From Gordonia sp. OPL2 (GTDB lineage: Bacteria; Actinomycetota; Actinomycetes; Mycobacteriales; Mycobacteriaceae): a stretch of DNA of 64,000 bases. The position numbers were made by a program, and so were the translations under genes. The notes beneath the pieces are model-generated. The model was given only the letters and a program-made list of their open reading frames with translations, did not search any database and was not told where the DNA came from. Positions 35,430 through 43,873 of the stretch are shown piece by piece. Location: NCBI RefSeq assembly GCF_003797825.1, contig NZ_RKME01000016.1:1-64000 (forward strand). The letters are read 5' to 3'. Position 1 is the stretch's first letter; each line of letters starts with the position of its first letter.

Positions 35430-35915
35430 ATGTCGCACGCCGGGGATGCCTCGTTCTGGCCGTCGCCTGTCTATGGCGATCTGGCCGAGGAACTGCTGCG
35501 CTTCAGCCGACGAAAGACCAATGTGATCGACGGAGCGGTTCTCGAACTGTCGGCCTTCACGATCCTCTGGACGCTCGCCGACGGCCACCCGCGCACCCTG
35601 CGCACCCTGAGTGAGGAACTCGAACTCGACCAATCGACGGTGAACCGCCAGGTCAACGCGGCAATCAAACACGGGTATCTCGAGCGCTTCGAGGTCTCCG
35701 GACAGGTCAGTCGGCTCATCCGGCCGACGCGCGCGGGAGTCGAGGCCTTCGAGCACGACGGGCGGCTGCGCGCAGAGCGGCTCATCCAGGTGTTCTCCGA
35801 TCTCGCGCCCGGTACGCCCGAGTCCCTGCTGCATGAGATGCGTGCCTTCAACGACGCGTACGAACGGACGACCGCACGGTCGGACGACCGCGCGAGAAGG
35901 CCGCAGGCGCTGTGA
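35430..35915 (+). CDS. MarR-type winged-helix regulator
   Basis: Predicted 161-residue regulator. The DNA-binding part is seen in ELSAFTILWTLADGHPRTLR, TLSEELELDQSTVNRQVNAA and a wing FEVSGQVSRLIRPTRAG; the C-terminal helices mediate dimerisation. GGGAGG lies about ten bases before ATG 35430. It is divergent to the MFS gene with the palindromic operator in between, and its stop overlaps the start of the SDR gene by 4 bases, so regulator and dehydrogenase share a message. Probably a drug- or metabolite-responsive repressor. Confidence 0.85.
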   Translation: MSHAGDASFWPSPVYGDLAEELLRFSRRKTNVIDGAVLELSAFTILWTLADGHPRTLRTLSEELELDQSTVNRQVNAAIKHGYLERFEVSGQVSRLIRPTRAGVEAFEHDGRLRAERLIQVFSDLAPGTPESLLHEMRAFNDAYERTTARSDDRARRPQAL

Positions 35916-36790
35916 CCGGCAGCGCGGACGCCCGCACCTATGCGGTGACGGGTGCGGCGTCGGGCATCGGCGCCGCGACGGTCCAACGGTTGCGCGCGGC
36001 CGGCCACACGGTGATCGGCGTGGATCTGCAGGACGTCGAGGTCGTCGCCGATCTGTCGACGTCCGAGGGCCGACGGCGGGCGGCGGATGCGGTCCTCGAA
36101 CAGTGCGGTGGACGGCTCGACGGCGCGGTCATGGCGGCAGGGCTCGGTCCCCGTCGTGGCCGTGAACGGATGATCGCCGAGGTCAATGTCCTCGGCGTCA
36201 CCGAGTTGCTGACCGCGTGGCGCCCGGCGCTGGCCGCTGCGGATGCCGCGAAAGTCGTTGTCTTCGGCTCGAATTCGACCACCACGACACCCTTCGTCCC
36301 GCGATCGGCCGTCCGGCGGCTCGTCGACGGCGACGTCACACGAGCGGTCCGTCAGATCCGTCGCCGCGGAGCACTGGCCGGACCGGTGGCCTATGCGGCG
36401 TCGAAGATCGCGGTCACCCGGTGGAGTCGCCGTACCGCAGTCTCCGACGACTGGACGGGCGCGGGCATCCGGCTCAACGTGATCACACCGGGGCCGGTGA
36501 TGACGCCGCTGCTCCAGGCGCAGCTCGACAGCAACACCGGGTCACAGATCCGGTCGTTTCCGTTGCCGATACGCGAGTTCGGGACGTCGGATCAGATCGC
36601 CGACTGGGTGATGCTGATGCTGTCGTCGTCGGCGGACTTCCTGGTCGGCAGCGTCATCGTCGTCGACGGTGGTACCGACGCGCTGATCCGCACCGACGAC
36701 TGGCCGCGGGCCCTTCCGATGCGCGCGGTTCCGCGATTCCTCTGGACCATGTACCGCGCGCCGCGTGCGGGACGGGTCGCGCAATACTGA
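35912..36790 (+). CDS. SDR-family NAD(P)-dependent oxidoreductase
   Basis: Predicted 292-residue short-chain dehydrogenase. Cofactor motif TGAASGIGAATVQRL, active-site Ser region VVFGSNSTTTT and catalytic Tyr/Lys in VAYAASKIAVTRWSR; LNVITPGPVMTPL is the usual C-terminal substrate region. It looks most like 3-alpha-hydroxysteroid-type dehydrogenases. The C-terminal 30 residues (ALIRTDDWPRALPMRAVPRF...) form an unusual extension. GTG start overlaps the regulator stop. The substrate might be an inducer of the regulator, which is inference. Confidence 0.9.
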   Translation: MTGSADARTYAVTGAASGIGAATVQRLRAAGHTVIGVDLQDVEVVADLSTSEGRRRAADAVLEQCGGRLDGAVMAAGLGPRRGRERMIAEVNVLGVTELLTAWRPALAAADAAKVVVFGSNSTTTTPFVPRSAVRRLVDGDVTRAVRQIRRRGALAGPVAYAASKIAVTRWSRRTAVSDDWTGAGIRLNVITPGPVMTPLLQAQLDSNTGSQIRSFPLPIREFGTSDQIADWVMLMLSSSADFLVGSVIVVDGGTDALIRTDDWPRALPMRAVPRFLWTMYRAPRAGRVAQY

Positions 36791-36853
36791 GCCCAGACAT
36801 CGTTCGGGCGCAGACGGCCGGAACGTTCGGATGAGGCAGATGAGGAGATCGGC

Positions 36854-37249
36854 ATGACGAGTTTCCGCGAGGCCATCGATGCACGTGACATGGATGCGGT
36901 CGAGGCGATGCTCGCCGACGACGTGGTGTTCCGCAGCCCGGTCGCCTTCAAGCCGTACGAGGGCAAGGCCATCACCGCCGCGATCCTGCGCGCCGTCGTC
37001 GAGGTCTTCGAGGACTTCCATTACGTGCGCGAGATCGGCGCGGCCGGCGACGTCGACCATGCGTTGGTCTTCGAGGCGAAGGTCGACGGTCTCGCAGTCA
37101 CCGGCTGCGACTTCCTGCGCTTCGACGAGAACGGCCTGATCGTCGACTTCATGGTGATGGTCCGTCCTCTCCGCGCCGCAGAGGCATTGGCCCGCGAGAT
37201 GGGTGCTCGGTTCGAGGAGATCGCAAAGGTGGCGGCGCAGAACAGCTGA
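36854..37249 (+). CDS. NTF2-like (SnoaL-fold) protein
   Basis: Predicted 131-residue small protein of the nuclear-transport-factor-2/SnoaL superfamily, which includes ketosteroid isomerases, polyketide cyclases and limonene hydrolases. DARDMDAVEAMLADDVVFRS and a strand-rich core ending LRFDENGLIVDFMVMVRPL are typical. GAGGAGATC lies just upstream of ATG 36854. It follows the SDR gene by 63 bases in the same direction, so the two may act on the same compound. No catalytic residue can be assigned with confidence. Confidence 0.85.
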   Translation: MTSFREAIDARDMDAVEAMLADDVVFRSPVAFKPYEGKAITAAILRAVVEVFEDFHYVREIGAAGDVDHALVFEAKVDGLAVTGCDFLRFDENGLIVDFMVMVRPLRAAEALAREMGARFEEIAKVAAQNS

Positions 37250-37270
37250 CGCTCGCCTCTCCTGCTCGCC

Positions 37271-37357
37271 CCAGCCCGCCTCGCGCCGACCCTGCCCCTC
37301 GCCTCGCGCGGCCCTGCCACTCGCGCTGACCTCGCCCCTCGCGCCGACCCTGCCCCT
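37271..37357. repeat. C-rich degenerate tandem tract beside hairpin element 1
   Basis: Repeated blocks such as GCGCCGACCCTGCCCCTCGC and CTCGCGCTGACC follow each other directly before the hairpin. The same kind of tract, with cleaner 15-base units (GCCGACCCTGCCCCT), precedes hairpin copy 2. Confidence 0.6.
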
Positions 37358-37432
37358 CGCCGACCGTGCCCTGAATTTCGCCGAGTGGGTCCGGCCTGGG
37401 CACGATGGGCGAAATTCAGGACACGGTCGGCG
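37358..37432. repeat. 75-base hairpin element, copy 1
   Basis: A 25-base arm (37358-37382, containing CCTGAATTTCGCC) pairs with 37408-37432 (GGCGAAATTCAGG...) at 24 of 25 positions around a 25-base loop. It starts 10 bases beyond the stop codon of the minus-strand methyltransferase gene and lies between convergent genes. Copy 2 at 38225-38299 is identical in both arms and loop. Confidence 0.85.
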
Positions 37433-37442
37433 CATGTCGGGA

Positions 37443-38105
37443 TCACACCCGGCAGGACAACTCCATGGTGTCGGAGGCCTTGCCGGGGAAATTGACGCTC
37501 GTGTATCCGTTCTCCGGTGACCGGACGTGATCGAGATACGGTGCGGTGTCGGGTGCTTCGGTGTTGTCGGCGACGAGCAGCGCTCCCACCGGGATTCGCG
37601 GCTCGATGACCTGCAGCACCGGGAGGTACATCTCCTTCCAGCCATCCATGAGGACGAACCCGATCTCGCCGGGCACCGTGGTGAGCGTCTCTAGGGCGTC
37701 GCCGGCCAGGACGGTGATGACGTCGTCGAGGCCGACCTCGGCGAACGTCGCCGACGCGGCTGCGATCTTCTTGGAGCTCAGTTCGGTGGTGTACACCTGG
37801 CCGATACCGTTGTCGCGCACGGCGGCTGCGAGATGCAGCGTCGAGATCCCGTAGGACATACCGAATTCGACGACGACGGCGGGTCGCGTGGCGCGGATCA
37901 GCGAGTACATCAGACGCCCGGCCGTGGGGCTGATCGGAAGATAACGGTCCTCGGCGGCGTCGGCCCGCTCGGCCGCGCTGCCCAGCGGCTCGTGGCCGGT
38001 GCGGTCGCGTCGTGGGCGCGACTGATTCGCACGCTGTGCGTCGGCGGCATCGTAGAGGGCGGAGGTCTTCGCAGCGACCTCGCCGCTGTCGAGGCTCGTG
38101 GTCAT
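37443..38105 (-). CDS. Class I SAM-dependent O-methyltransferase
   Basis: Predicted 220-residue methyltransferase. The SAM-binding motif is VVVEFGMSYGISTLHLAAAV, followed by VYTTELSSKKI (acidic ribose ligand) and VITVLAGDALETLTTV; IGFVLMDGWKEMYLPVLQ and LLVADNTEAPD match the metal-dependent caffeoyl-CoA/catechol O-methyltransferase fold. A polar N-terminus of about 60 residues precedes the domain. TAGCGT lies six bases before ATG 38105, pointing to a leaderless message. Hairpin elements lie just after its stop and, on the other side, between it and the phosphodiesterase gene. Substrate unknown. Confidence 0.85.
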   Translation of the reverse strand: MTTSLDSGEVAAKTSALYDAADAQRANQSRPRRDRTGHEPLGSAAERADAAEDRYLPISPTAGRLMYSLIRATRPAVVVEFGMSYGISTLHLAAAVRDNGIGQVYTTELSSKKIAAASATFAEVGLDDVITVLAGDALETLTTVPGEIGFVLMDGWKEMYLPVLQVIEPRIPVGALLVADNTEAPDTAPYLDHVRSPENGYTSVNFPGKASDTMELSCRV

Positions 38106-38163
38106 ACGACCACGCTAACCATCGGGGCTGACGATGCCCTGTGTGTTCACTGTGACCGCGTCC

Positions 38164-38224
38164 CGACCTCGCCTCGCGCCGACCCTGCCCCTTGCCGACC
38201 CTGCCCCTTGCCGACCCTGCCCCT
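38164..38224. repeat. 15-base tandem tract beside hairpin element 2
   Basis: Three to four units of GCCGACCCTGCCCCT (or ...CTT) precede the hairpin. Compared with copy 1 the unit number and sequence differ, as expected for a variable tandem tract. Confidence 0.7.
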
Positions 38225-38299
38225 CGCCGACCGTGCCCTGAATTTCGCCGAGTGGGTCCGGCCTGGGCACGATGGGCGAAATTCAGGACACGGTCGGCG
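38225..38299. repeat. 75-base hairpin element, copy 2
   Basis: Same arms and loop as 37358-37432, same orientation. The right arm contains the stop codon (38283-38285) and last five codons (SPTVS) of the minus-strand phosphodiesterase gene, so the element forms the end of that gene and its 3' hairpin. Confidence 0.85.
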
Positions 38300-40274
38300 A
38301 ATCGGAGTCCAGATCCCGCCACCCGGCCAGTACACGATGGACCTGCTCGGCGCCGCACAGCGGATCGGGTGGGTCCGGCAACTCCGTCGGGTACAGCAAG
38401 AATGGTGTGCTCTGCGGTCCGCCCATCCCGCCGTGGGAGCCGACCTGTTCCTCGAAGGCGGCGACCTCGTCGGTCTCCGGCCAGTACGCGCCGCCGACCA
38501 TGATGTCGGCGACGTTGTCGAAGGAATCGGTGCGACGGATCTTCTCGAGCGCATCAGTCCCGAAATGGCGCAACGGGTCGACACCGGTGACCGCTCCGCT
38601 GCCGACGTCCACGCTGCCGTCGGCGCCGTGCACCGACGACCCGCCGTCCGGATCGGCGACGAGCAGGAAGCCGATGCCGGGATGGCGGCGAAGTCCCTCC
38701 ACCAGTCCGGGGTAGGCGTTCTCGATCTGCCCCGCATGTGCGCGTCCGCTGATGCTGGGAAAGCTGATGAGCCCGAGATTTCCGGAACCGAGTACGACCG
38801 CCTCGTCGGTGGGTGCGACGTTCTCCTCGTCGGCGGCCCCTGACCCGATACTCGCCGACGCGTAGAGCCGGCCCTCGCCATGTCCGGCCGCCGACGAGGA
38901 GTCGTCCGGTTCGGCGTGATCGCGGACCCCGCTGAGCCGCTGGACGACCTGTGCCAATGTCTCGCCGTACCGCCGACTGAATGTGGCGCCCTGACTCTGG
39001 CCGTGATCGGACAGGAACACCACCCGATAGTCGCGATCGGCCTGTTCGACGACGGCCAGGAGCAGCCGGATGGTCTCGTCGATCTTCGTCAGTACCGCAA
39101 GGGTTTCCGGGCGTGAGATACCCGAGTGATGTGACACCTCGTCGTAGCCGATGAGGTCGGCGTAGATGATGCTGCGGCCTTCGATCAGGTCACGGACGAC
39201 CGCCGCGACCGTCACGTCGGTGGCCACGACAGTGGTGAAGGCGCGGACGAACGGATAGACCCCGCCCCGGGAGACGCGCGGACGGACGTCGCGCCGACGT
39301 TGACGCCACGACTGGCGTAGTTCCCGTTGGATCTCCGCGATCATCCGGACGACGGTGCGCAGGGCGCTCGACGGATCGAGAAAGTACGACCCGTATCCCG
39401 CACCCCCGCCCAGGCGCGCACCGCGCATGCGGCTGACGACGAGAACGTTGTCGTCGGCCCCGCCGGTGAACAGGTTCCCGCGGCTGGCGCCGTCGACGTC
39501 CAGCAAACCGGGTATGTCCGCGCGTTCGATCTCGCGGATCTCGTTGCTGCGCGGATTGCTGAACACCGCGATGGCGCCGGTCGACTTGTCGAGCCAGCGG
39601 AACGCGGGCACGTTGTGGTTCGACCCGTGCAGGATGCCGAGCTGCGACGCCCCGGTCTGACTGCTCCAGTCGGTGTGCCACGGGATCAGGCGATGGGTCT
39701 CGCGGACCAGCTTGGCCAGTGTCGGGGTGACGCCGTCGGCGATCGCCCGCCGCAGCACCTCGTGACCGAGGCCGTCGATCTGCAGACACAACAGACCCGG
39801 GGCCGCCGACGACACGCTCCGCCGTCGGCGGAACCGCTGTCGGCGCACCTGCATCAGGCGGTACGACGTATCGGACCGCGACGCGACGACACCGCCGACG
39901 ACGGAGCTGAACAACGACAGCAGTGCCGCCATGATGAACAGGTCGACGGTCCGATGGACCGAGGCCACCGGCACCACGACCAGGGACAGCATCAACAGCA
40001 GACCCCCCGCCACGAAGACGAGGACGAACAGGACGACCGGACCGATCCACGACATCGCCCGCACGACGACAGGCCACAGGATCGCGTTCAGCAGTCCGAA
40101 GACGAAGGCGAGTGCGAGGGCTGCCGGCAGCGTCGTCGAGTGACCGTCGACGTCGACGGTGGACAGGGTCACCCCATCGAAGACGGCGTCGAGCACGAGC
40201 AGGGCCAGCGCGGACGTCAGCCACAGGATGACGAGCTCGATGACGATGCCGACGACTCGGGCGGTGCTGCGCAT
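38283..40274 (-). CDS. Membrane-anchored alkaline-phosphatase-fold phosphodiesterase
   Basis: Predicted 663-residue protein. Residues 1-140 hold four membrane segments resembling the holin-4/YvlD-like family (LNAILWPVVVRAMSWIGPVV). Residues about 165-620 are a type I phosphodiesterase/nucleotide pyrophosphatase domain: LLCLQIDGLGHEVLRRA (first metal Asp), a Ser/Thr nucleophile region WSSQTGASQLGILHG, LIGYDEVSHHSG and VVFLSDHGQSQG (metal Asp and His). Start ATG 40274 is supported by GGAAGGA. It is probably active at the membrane on a phosphodiester or phosphate ester, perhaps a lipid. The last codons come from a hairpin repeat. Confidence 0.85.
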   Translation of the reverse strand: MRSTARVVGIVIELVILWLTSALALLVLDAVFDGVTLSTVDVDGHSTTLPAALALAFVFGLLNAILWPVVVRAMSWIGPVVLFVLVFVAGGLLLMLSLVVVPVASVHRTVDLFIMAALLSLFSSVVGGVVASRSDTSYRLMQVRRQRFRRRRSVSSAAPGLLCLQIDGLGHEVLRRAIADGVTPTLAKLVRETHRLIPWHTDWSSQTGASQLGILHGSNHNVPAFRWLDKSTGAIAVFSNPRSNEIREIERADIPGLLDVDGASRGNLFTGGADDNVLVVSRMRGARLGGGAGYGSYFLDPSSALRTVVRMIAEIQRELRQSWRQRRRDVRPRVSRGGVYPFVRAFTTVVATDVTVAAVVRDLIEGRSIIYADLIGYDEVSHHSGISRPETLAVLTKIDETIRLLLAVVEQADRDYRVVFLSDHGQSQGATFSRRYGETLAQVVQRLSGVRDHAEPDDSSSAAGHGEGRLYASASIGSGAADEENVAPTDEAVVLGSGNLGLISFPSISGRAHAGQIENAYPGLVEGLRRHPGIGFLLVADPDGGSSVHGADGSVDVGSGAVTGVDPLRHFGTDALEKIRRTDSFDNVADIMVGGAYWPETDEVAAFEEQVGSHGGMGGPQSTPFLLYPTELPDPPDPLCGAEQVHRVLAGWRDLDSDSPTVS

Positions 40275-40308
40275 GGCGTCCTTCCACTTGCTCTGGGATG
40301 GTAATGGC

Positions 40309-41103
40309 ATGGGCGGTGCCGAGGACGACCCTGTGTGCGCGCCGAGTGGTGTCCGCTGGCTCGGACATGCCTCCACCCTGATCCGCGACGCCGGTACGAC
40401 CGTACTGACCGACCCCGTCCTCACGTCACGGGTCGTCCATCTCCGACGACGACGCGGGCGCACACCGGACGACCCGGCCGTCCGTTCGCCCGACGTCGTG
40501 GTGCTGTCACATCTCCACGCCGACCACACGCACCTGCCGTCGCTGCGCATGATCGCCGACGACGTCCCGATCGTCGTGCCGCGTCACGCTCCCGATGCCG
40601 TGCCCGCCCTGCGCGAGGTCGGCGGCCGGTTGATCGAGGTCACCTCGGGCGATGAGATCCCGATCGGTCGGGTGACGATCCGCGCGGTGCCCGCCGACCA
40701 CGACGGCCGGCGGTGGCGTCGTGGACCGCACGCCTGCGCCGCGCTGGGGTATGTGGTGACCGGTGATGCGACAACCTATTTCGCGGGTGACACCGACATC
40801 TATCCCGATCTGGCGGAGTGGGTCGGCGACGTCGACCTCGCACTGCTCCCGGTCGGCGGGTGGGGACCGACGCTCGGTGCAGGACATATGGATCCCGGGA
40901 GGGCGGTGGTCGCCGCGGAGGAGATCGGTGCCGGCCACGTCGTGCCCGTTCATTTCGGCACCTTGTGGCCGATCGGCCTCGGACGTGTGCGGCCGGATCG
41001 GTTCTTCGCTCCCGGAGGCGAATTCGTGGACCGGGCGCGCGCCCGTGACATCATGGCCACCGAACTCGAGCCGGGCGGCGTACTGGAACTGCCGTCGGAG
41101 TGA
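40309..41103 (+). CDS. MBL-fold metal-dependent hydrolase
   Basis: Predicted 264-residue metallo-beta-lactamase-fold hydrolase. The HxHxDH metal motif is seen in VVLSHLHADHTHLPS; further ligands are in YFAGDTDIYPDL (Asp) and VVPVHFGTLWPIGL (His). GGWGPTLGAGHMDPGRAVVA is typical of the NAPE-PLD/UlaG-like group that cleaves phosphodiester or lactone bonds. It is divergent from the phosphodiesterase gene with only 34 bases between starts, so both share a promoter region and may work on related lipids. Start at ATG 40309. Confidence 0.88.
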   Translation: MGGAEDDPVCAPSGVRWLGHASTLIRDAGTTVLTDPVLTSRVVHLRRRRGRTPDDPAVRSPDVVVLSHLHADHTHLPSLRMIADDVPIVVPRHAPDAVPALREVGGRLIEVTSGDEIPIGRVTIRAVPADHDGRRWRRGPHACAALGYVVTGDATTYFAGDTDIYPDLAEWVGDVDLALLPVGGWGPTLGAGHMDPGRAVVAAEEIGAGHVVPVHFGTLWPIGLGRVRPDRFFAPGGEFVDRARARDIMATELEPGGVLELPSE

Positions 41104-41165
41104 GAGGCGCTGGTGTGACGGGCGCCGGTGTGAGGGGTGGCAGTGAGGTGTCCCCGGGTGGACCG

Positions 41166-42656
41166 TCACCCCCGGTGGATCACCCGGCCGCCGACGACGG
41201 TCGCGCAGATCTCCGCGGCAGCCGGGTCGTCGGCGAGTTCGGCGGGTGTCTGACGGGTGATCGTGAGGTCGGCGAGCGCCCCGACCTCGAGTCGGCGCGG
41301 CGCGGCAGGCTGATCGCCGGCACCCCAGAACAGCCGCAGTGCTGTCGTCGTCGACACCGTCTCCCCGACATCGCGCCCCGAATGGCACTGTGCAGCAGCG
41401 GCTATCGCCTGCCAGGGGTCGGGTCTGCCGAACGGCGCGTCGGTTCCGGCCGCGACTGCGATCCCCGCGTCGAGCAGACTGCCCAGCCGCCACAGATCCG
41501 GACGATCCTCGTCGGGCACGTCCGTGTCGTACTGGTCGGCGCGCTCGAGCGGGAAGTTCGGTTGGGTCACCACGATGATCCGCCGGCGACATAGCCACTC
41601 GAAACAGTCGGTCGGCGCGATCGCCCCGTGTTCGATCCGGTCACCGTCGAGTACACCGGCGTCGTCGAGCGCGGTCATCGTGACGATGAGTTGCAGGCGG
41701 GTCACACAATGCACGGCGACGGGTTGCCCGACAGCGTGCGATCTCCGGATCCTCTCGATGAGGTCCGGGAGGGTGGGCAGCCGGTCGTCGTCGAGCAGGA
41801 TCTTCCTGGGTCCCAGGCTGAATCGGTCGGTGCCGGCGCACGACGATGCGGACTGGGTGGGCACGCTGAACGCGGGCATCGCGATGTCGGGATCGGCCAT
41901 GCAGTGCACGCGTTGAATGATGTCGCCGGTCGCGACGGCCTGGGCGAGGCCGTCGACGGACGACTGCGACATCCCGGGTGTCGCGTCGGTGAAGCCCGTG
42001 ACCCCACGCTCCGCCGCGGCCCGGCTCAGGGTCGTGAGATCGGGTGGGGTGGAGGGGAGTACCTCGCCGAGCCACTCATCCATCCGCCACAGACGTCCGG
42101 TGGCGGTGCCGTCCGGCGAGCGTTCGACACCGGGCAGCGTGCAGCTCTCGACACCGACGGCCCGGCATGCAACAGAGTTGAGCATCCAGAGTGCGCCGGA
42201 ACGGTGTTGGATACGCAGCGGCCGATCGGGGACCATGGCATCGAGGTCGCCGCGGGTCAAGGATCCGGCCACCGACTCGTGATATCCGTAGCCGCGCAAC
42301 CACTGTCCGGAGGGGGCGCGGAGGTCGGCCTCCCGCAGCAGATCTGCGAGATCTGTTCGCCGGCGTACAGTCGGCGGTCCCACGTGGACGGAATCCAGTG
42401 TCGCGGCGAGTGATCGGAGATGAATGTGATGATCGTGCAGTCCGGGCATGGCCCAACCACCGGAGGCGTCGACGACCTCCTCGTCGTGGCGGGGCCGCAG
42501 CGTCGGACCCACCTCGACGATCACTGCGCCGTCGCAGCGGATGTCGGTCTGCTCGCCATCGGGCCGGCCGGCGTGGCGGATCAGCACGGTCGACGACCCG
42601 GATCGGGCGGGGCCACCGGCACCGAGGCTCCCGTCGTCGTGCAGCACGCCGACCAC
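41166..42656 (-). CDS. Amidohydrolase (YtcJ-like, amidohydrolase 3)
   Basis: Predicted 496-residue metal-dependent hydrolase. A small beta-sandwich precedes the barrel; metal ligands are in MPGLHDHHIHLRS (HxH), VAVHCVTRLQ, EHGAIAPTD (His) and AAGTDAPFGRP (Asp). DPWQAIAAAAQC and LEVGALADLTITRQTP are typical of the YtcJ/exoenzyme-regulatory AepA group. It is last in a coupled operon; GTG 42656 overlaps the CoA-transferase end by 76 bases, while GTG 42587 overlaps by 7 and may be the true start. Substrate unknown, likely an amide or cyclic amide. Confidence 0.85.
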   Translation of the reverse strand: MVGVLHDDGSLGAGGPARSGSSTVLIRHAGRPDGEQTDIRCDGAVIVEVGPTLRPRHDEEVVDASGGWAMPGLHDHHIHLRSLAATLDSVHVGPPTVRRRTDLADLLREADLRAPSGQWLRGYGYHESVAGSLTRGDLDAMVPDRPLRIQHRSGALWMLNSVACRAVGVESCTLPGVERSPDGTATGRLWRMDEWLGEVLPSTPPDLTTLSRAAAERGVTGFTDATPGMSQSSVDGLAQAVATGDIIQRVHCMADPDIAMPAFSVPTQSASSCAGTDRFSLGPRKILLDDDRLPTLPDLIERIRRSHAVGQPVAVHCVTRLQLIVTMTALDDAGVLDGDRIEHGAIAPTDCFEWLCRRRIIVVTQPNFPLERADQYDTDVPDEDRPDLWRLGSLLDAGIAVAAGTDAPFGRPDPWQAIAAAAQCHSGRDVGETVSTTTALRLFWGAGDQPAAPRRLEVGALADLTITRQTPAELADDPAAAEICATVVGGRVIHRG

Positions 42657-43873
42657 GACGATCCCTCCGCTGTCACGTGATGCTCACCGGGACAGTCGAG
42701 TCCGGCCGCCGCGAACGCGCGGGCCGTGTCCACCATCGACACGTCGATCAGTTCCCCACCACCCGCGTAGGCGGAAGCCGCGACGGCGATGGCCGCGACC
42801 GCCCCGGTCAGCGGATCGGCGATGGCGTCGGCGCAGAACACCGGTCCGCCCTCGGATCGGCCGACCAGACCACCCGCGACCGCGGCATCGTCGCCGAAGT
42901 CGATCTGCATCGGCCGGGACCGGCCTCCCCCGGTGATGCTCACCCAGATCTGTCCGGTCGGATGCGGCACCTGATCGGGGGAGACTCCGAGTCGTTCGAG
43001 GGCGCGCGGACGTGACGCCTCGATCACGACATCGGCGCCGGTGAGCAACCGGGCCAGTTCTTCTCGACCGGCCGACGACGCGAAGTCGATACTGCGGAAC
43101 TCCTGTCCGCGGTGGAGCCAGGCGAAGAAGTCGGGGTCGCCGACCCGGGCGCCGTCGGGGCGGTCGGTGCTCTCGACCTTGATGACGTGTGCACCCGCCC
43201 GGTGCAGCACCGCGCCACACAGCGGTCCCGCCCACAGGGCCGACAGGTCGACGACCGTCGCGCCCGCGAGCCTGATCGGGGTGGGATCGGCGATCCGAGT
43301 GACCCGAAACGGCAGCGGCGCTCGCGGGACGCCGGTGACGTCAGGTAGGTGTGCCGAGGCGATGCCGAGCATCTGGGCGCGCTCGACAACCGCGACCGAC
43401 GAGGTCCGACGGACGTAGCCGGCGACGTCACGCCAGGCGTCACCGGTGCCGGCGTTCTCGGTCAGCGCGGGCACCGACGCGACGTCGTCGGGTCGGCTCA
43501 GCGAGATGGCGCACCAGCCGTCGGCCGAAGGGAGGAGCCGGGTCATCCCGCCCGCGGCGACCTGACCATTGCGTCGCAGTCCCCGCAACGCGGCCCGCCA
43601 CGCGATGACACCGGCGGCGTCGAGGTCCACCGGAGTGCCGGTCAGCCCAGTCGTGATCGCCAGCTGGGCAGCGAGTTCCTCGAGCACTGCGAACGCCGGC
43701 GCGGGAGAGGCGTCCGGCGCGCCGTCGGAGGCCCCGGTGAGGGCCATCCCACCGCTCGCGGCCCAGGCGAGCACGGCGCACCCGGGCACGGCGTCGATCG
43801 AGGGCTCGCTGCGCGGCAGCGACGGCCAGTGCGCTCGTAGCCACCCGTCGACGATCTCTGCCGGCCCGCTCAC
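42581..43873 (-). CDS. Family III (CaiB/BaiF-like) CoA transferase, unusual motif order
   Basis: Predicted 430-residue protein. The normal N-terminal CaiB motif (LAGATVVDLSALWAGPLCGA, then AHVIKVESTDRPDG) occurs only at about residue 185, followed by the SIDF region and AVAAIAVAASAYAGGGELIDVSM. Before it, residues 30-180 resemble the middle and late part of such proteins (WAASGGMALTGASDGAP, SADGWCAISL). The order therefore looks permuted or like a fusion of two partial copies. It would transfer CoA between carboxylic acids if active. GTG 43873 overlaps the CPBP stop as GTGA. Confidence 0.8.
   Translation of the reverse strand: MSGPAEIVDGWLRAHWPSLPRSEPSIDAVPGCAVLAWAASGGMALTGASDGAPDASPAPAFAVLEELAAQLAITTGLTGTPVDLDAAGVIAWRAALRGLRRNGQVAAGGMTRLLPSADGWCAISLSRPDDVASVPALTENAGTGDAWRDVAGYVRRTSSVAVVERAQMLGIASAHLPDVTGVPRAPLPFRVTRIADPTPIRLAGATVVDLSALWAGPLCGAVLHRAGAHVIKVESTDRPDGARVGDPDFFAWLHRGQEFRSIDFASSAGREELARLLTGADVVIEASRPRALERLGVSPDQVPHPTGQIWVSITGGGRSRPMQIDFGDDAAVAGGLVGRSEGGPVFCADAIADPLTGAVAAIAVAASAYAGGGELIDVSMVDTARAFAAAGLDCPGEHHVTAEGSSWSACCTTTGASVPVAPPDPGRRPC

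Noticed and set aside
38283..40274. Prophage remnant suggested by a holin-like domain
   Set aside because: The holin-4/YvlD-like membrane domain is widespread in non-phage proteins, and no phage structural, lysis or integrase gene is present.
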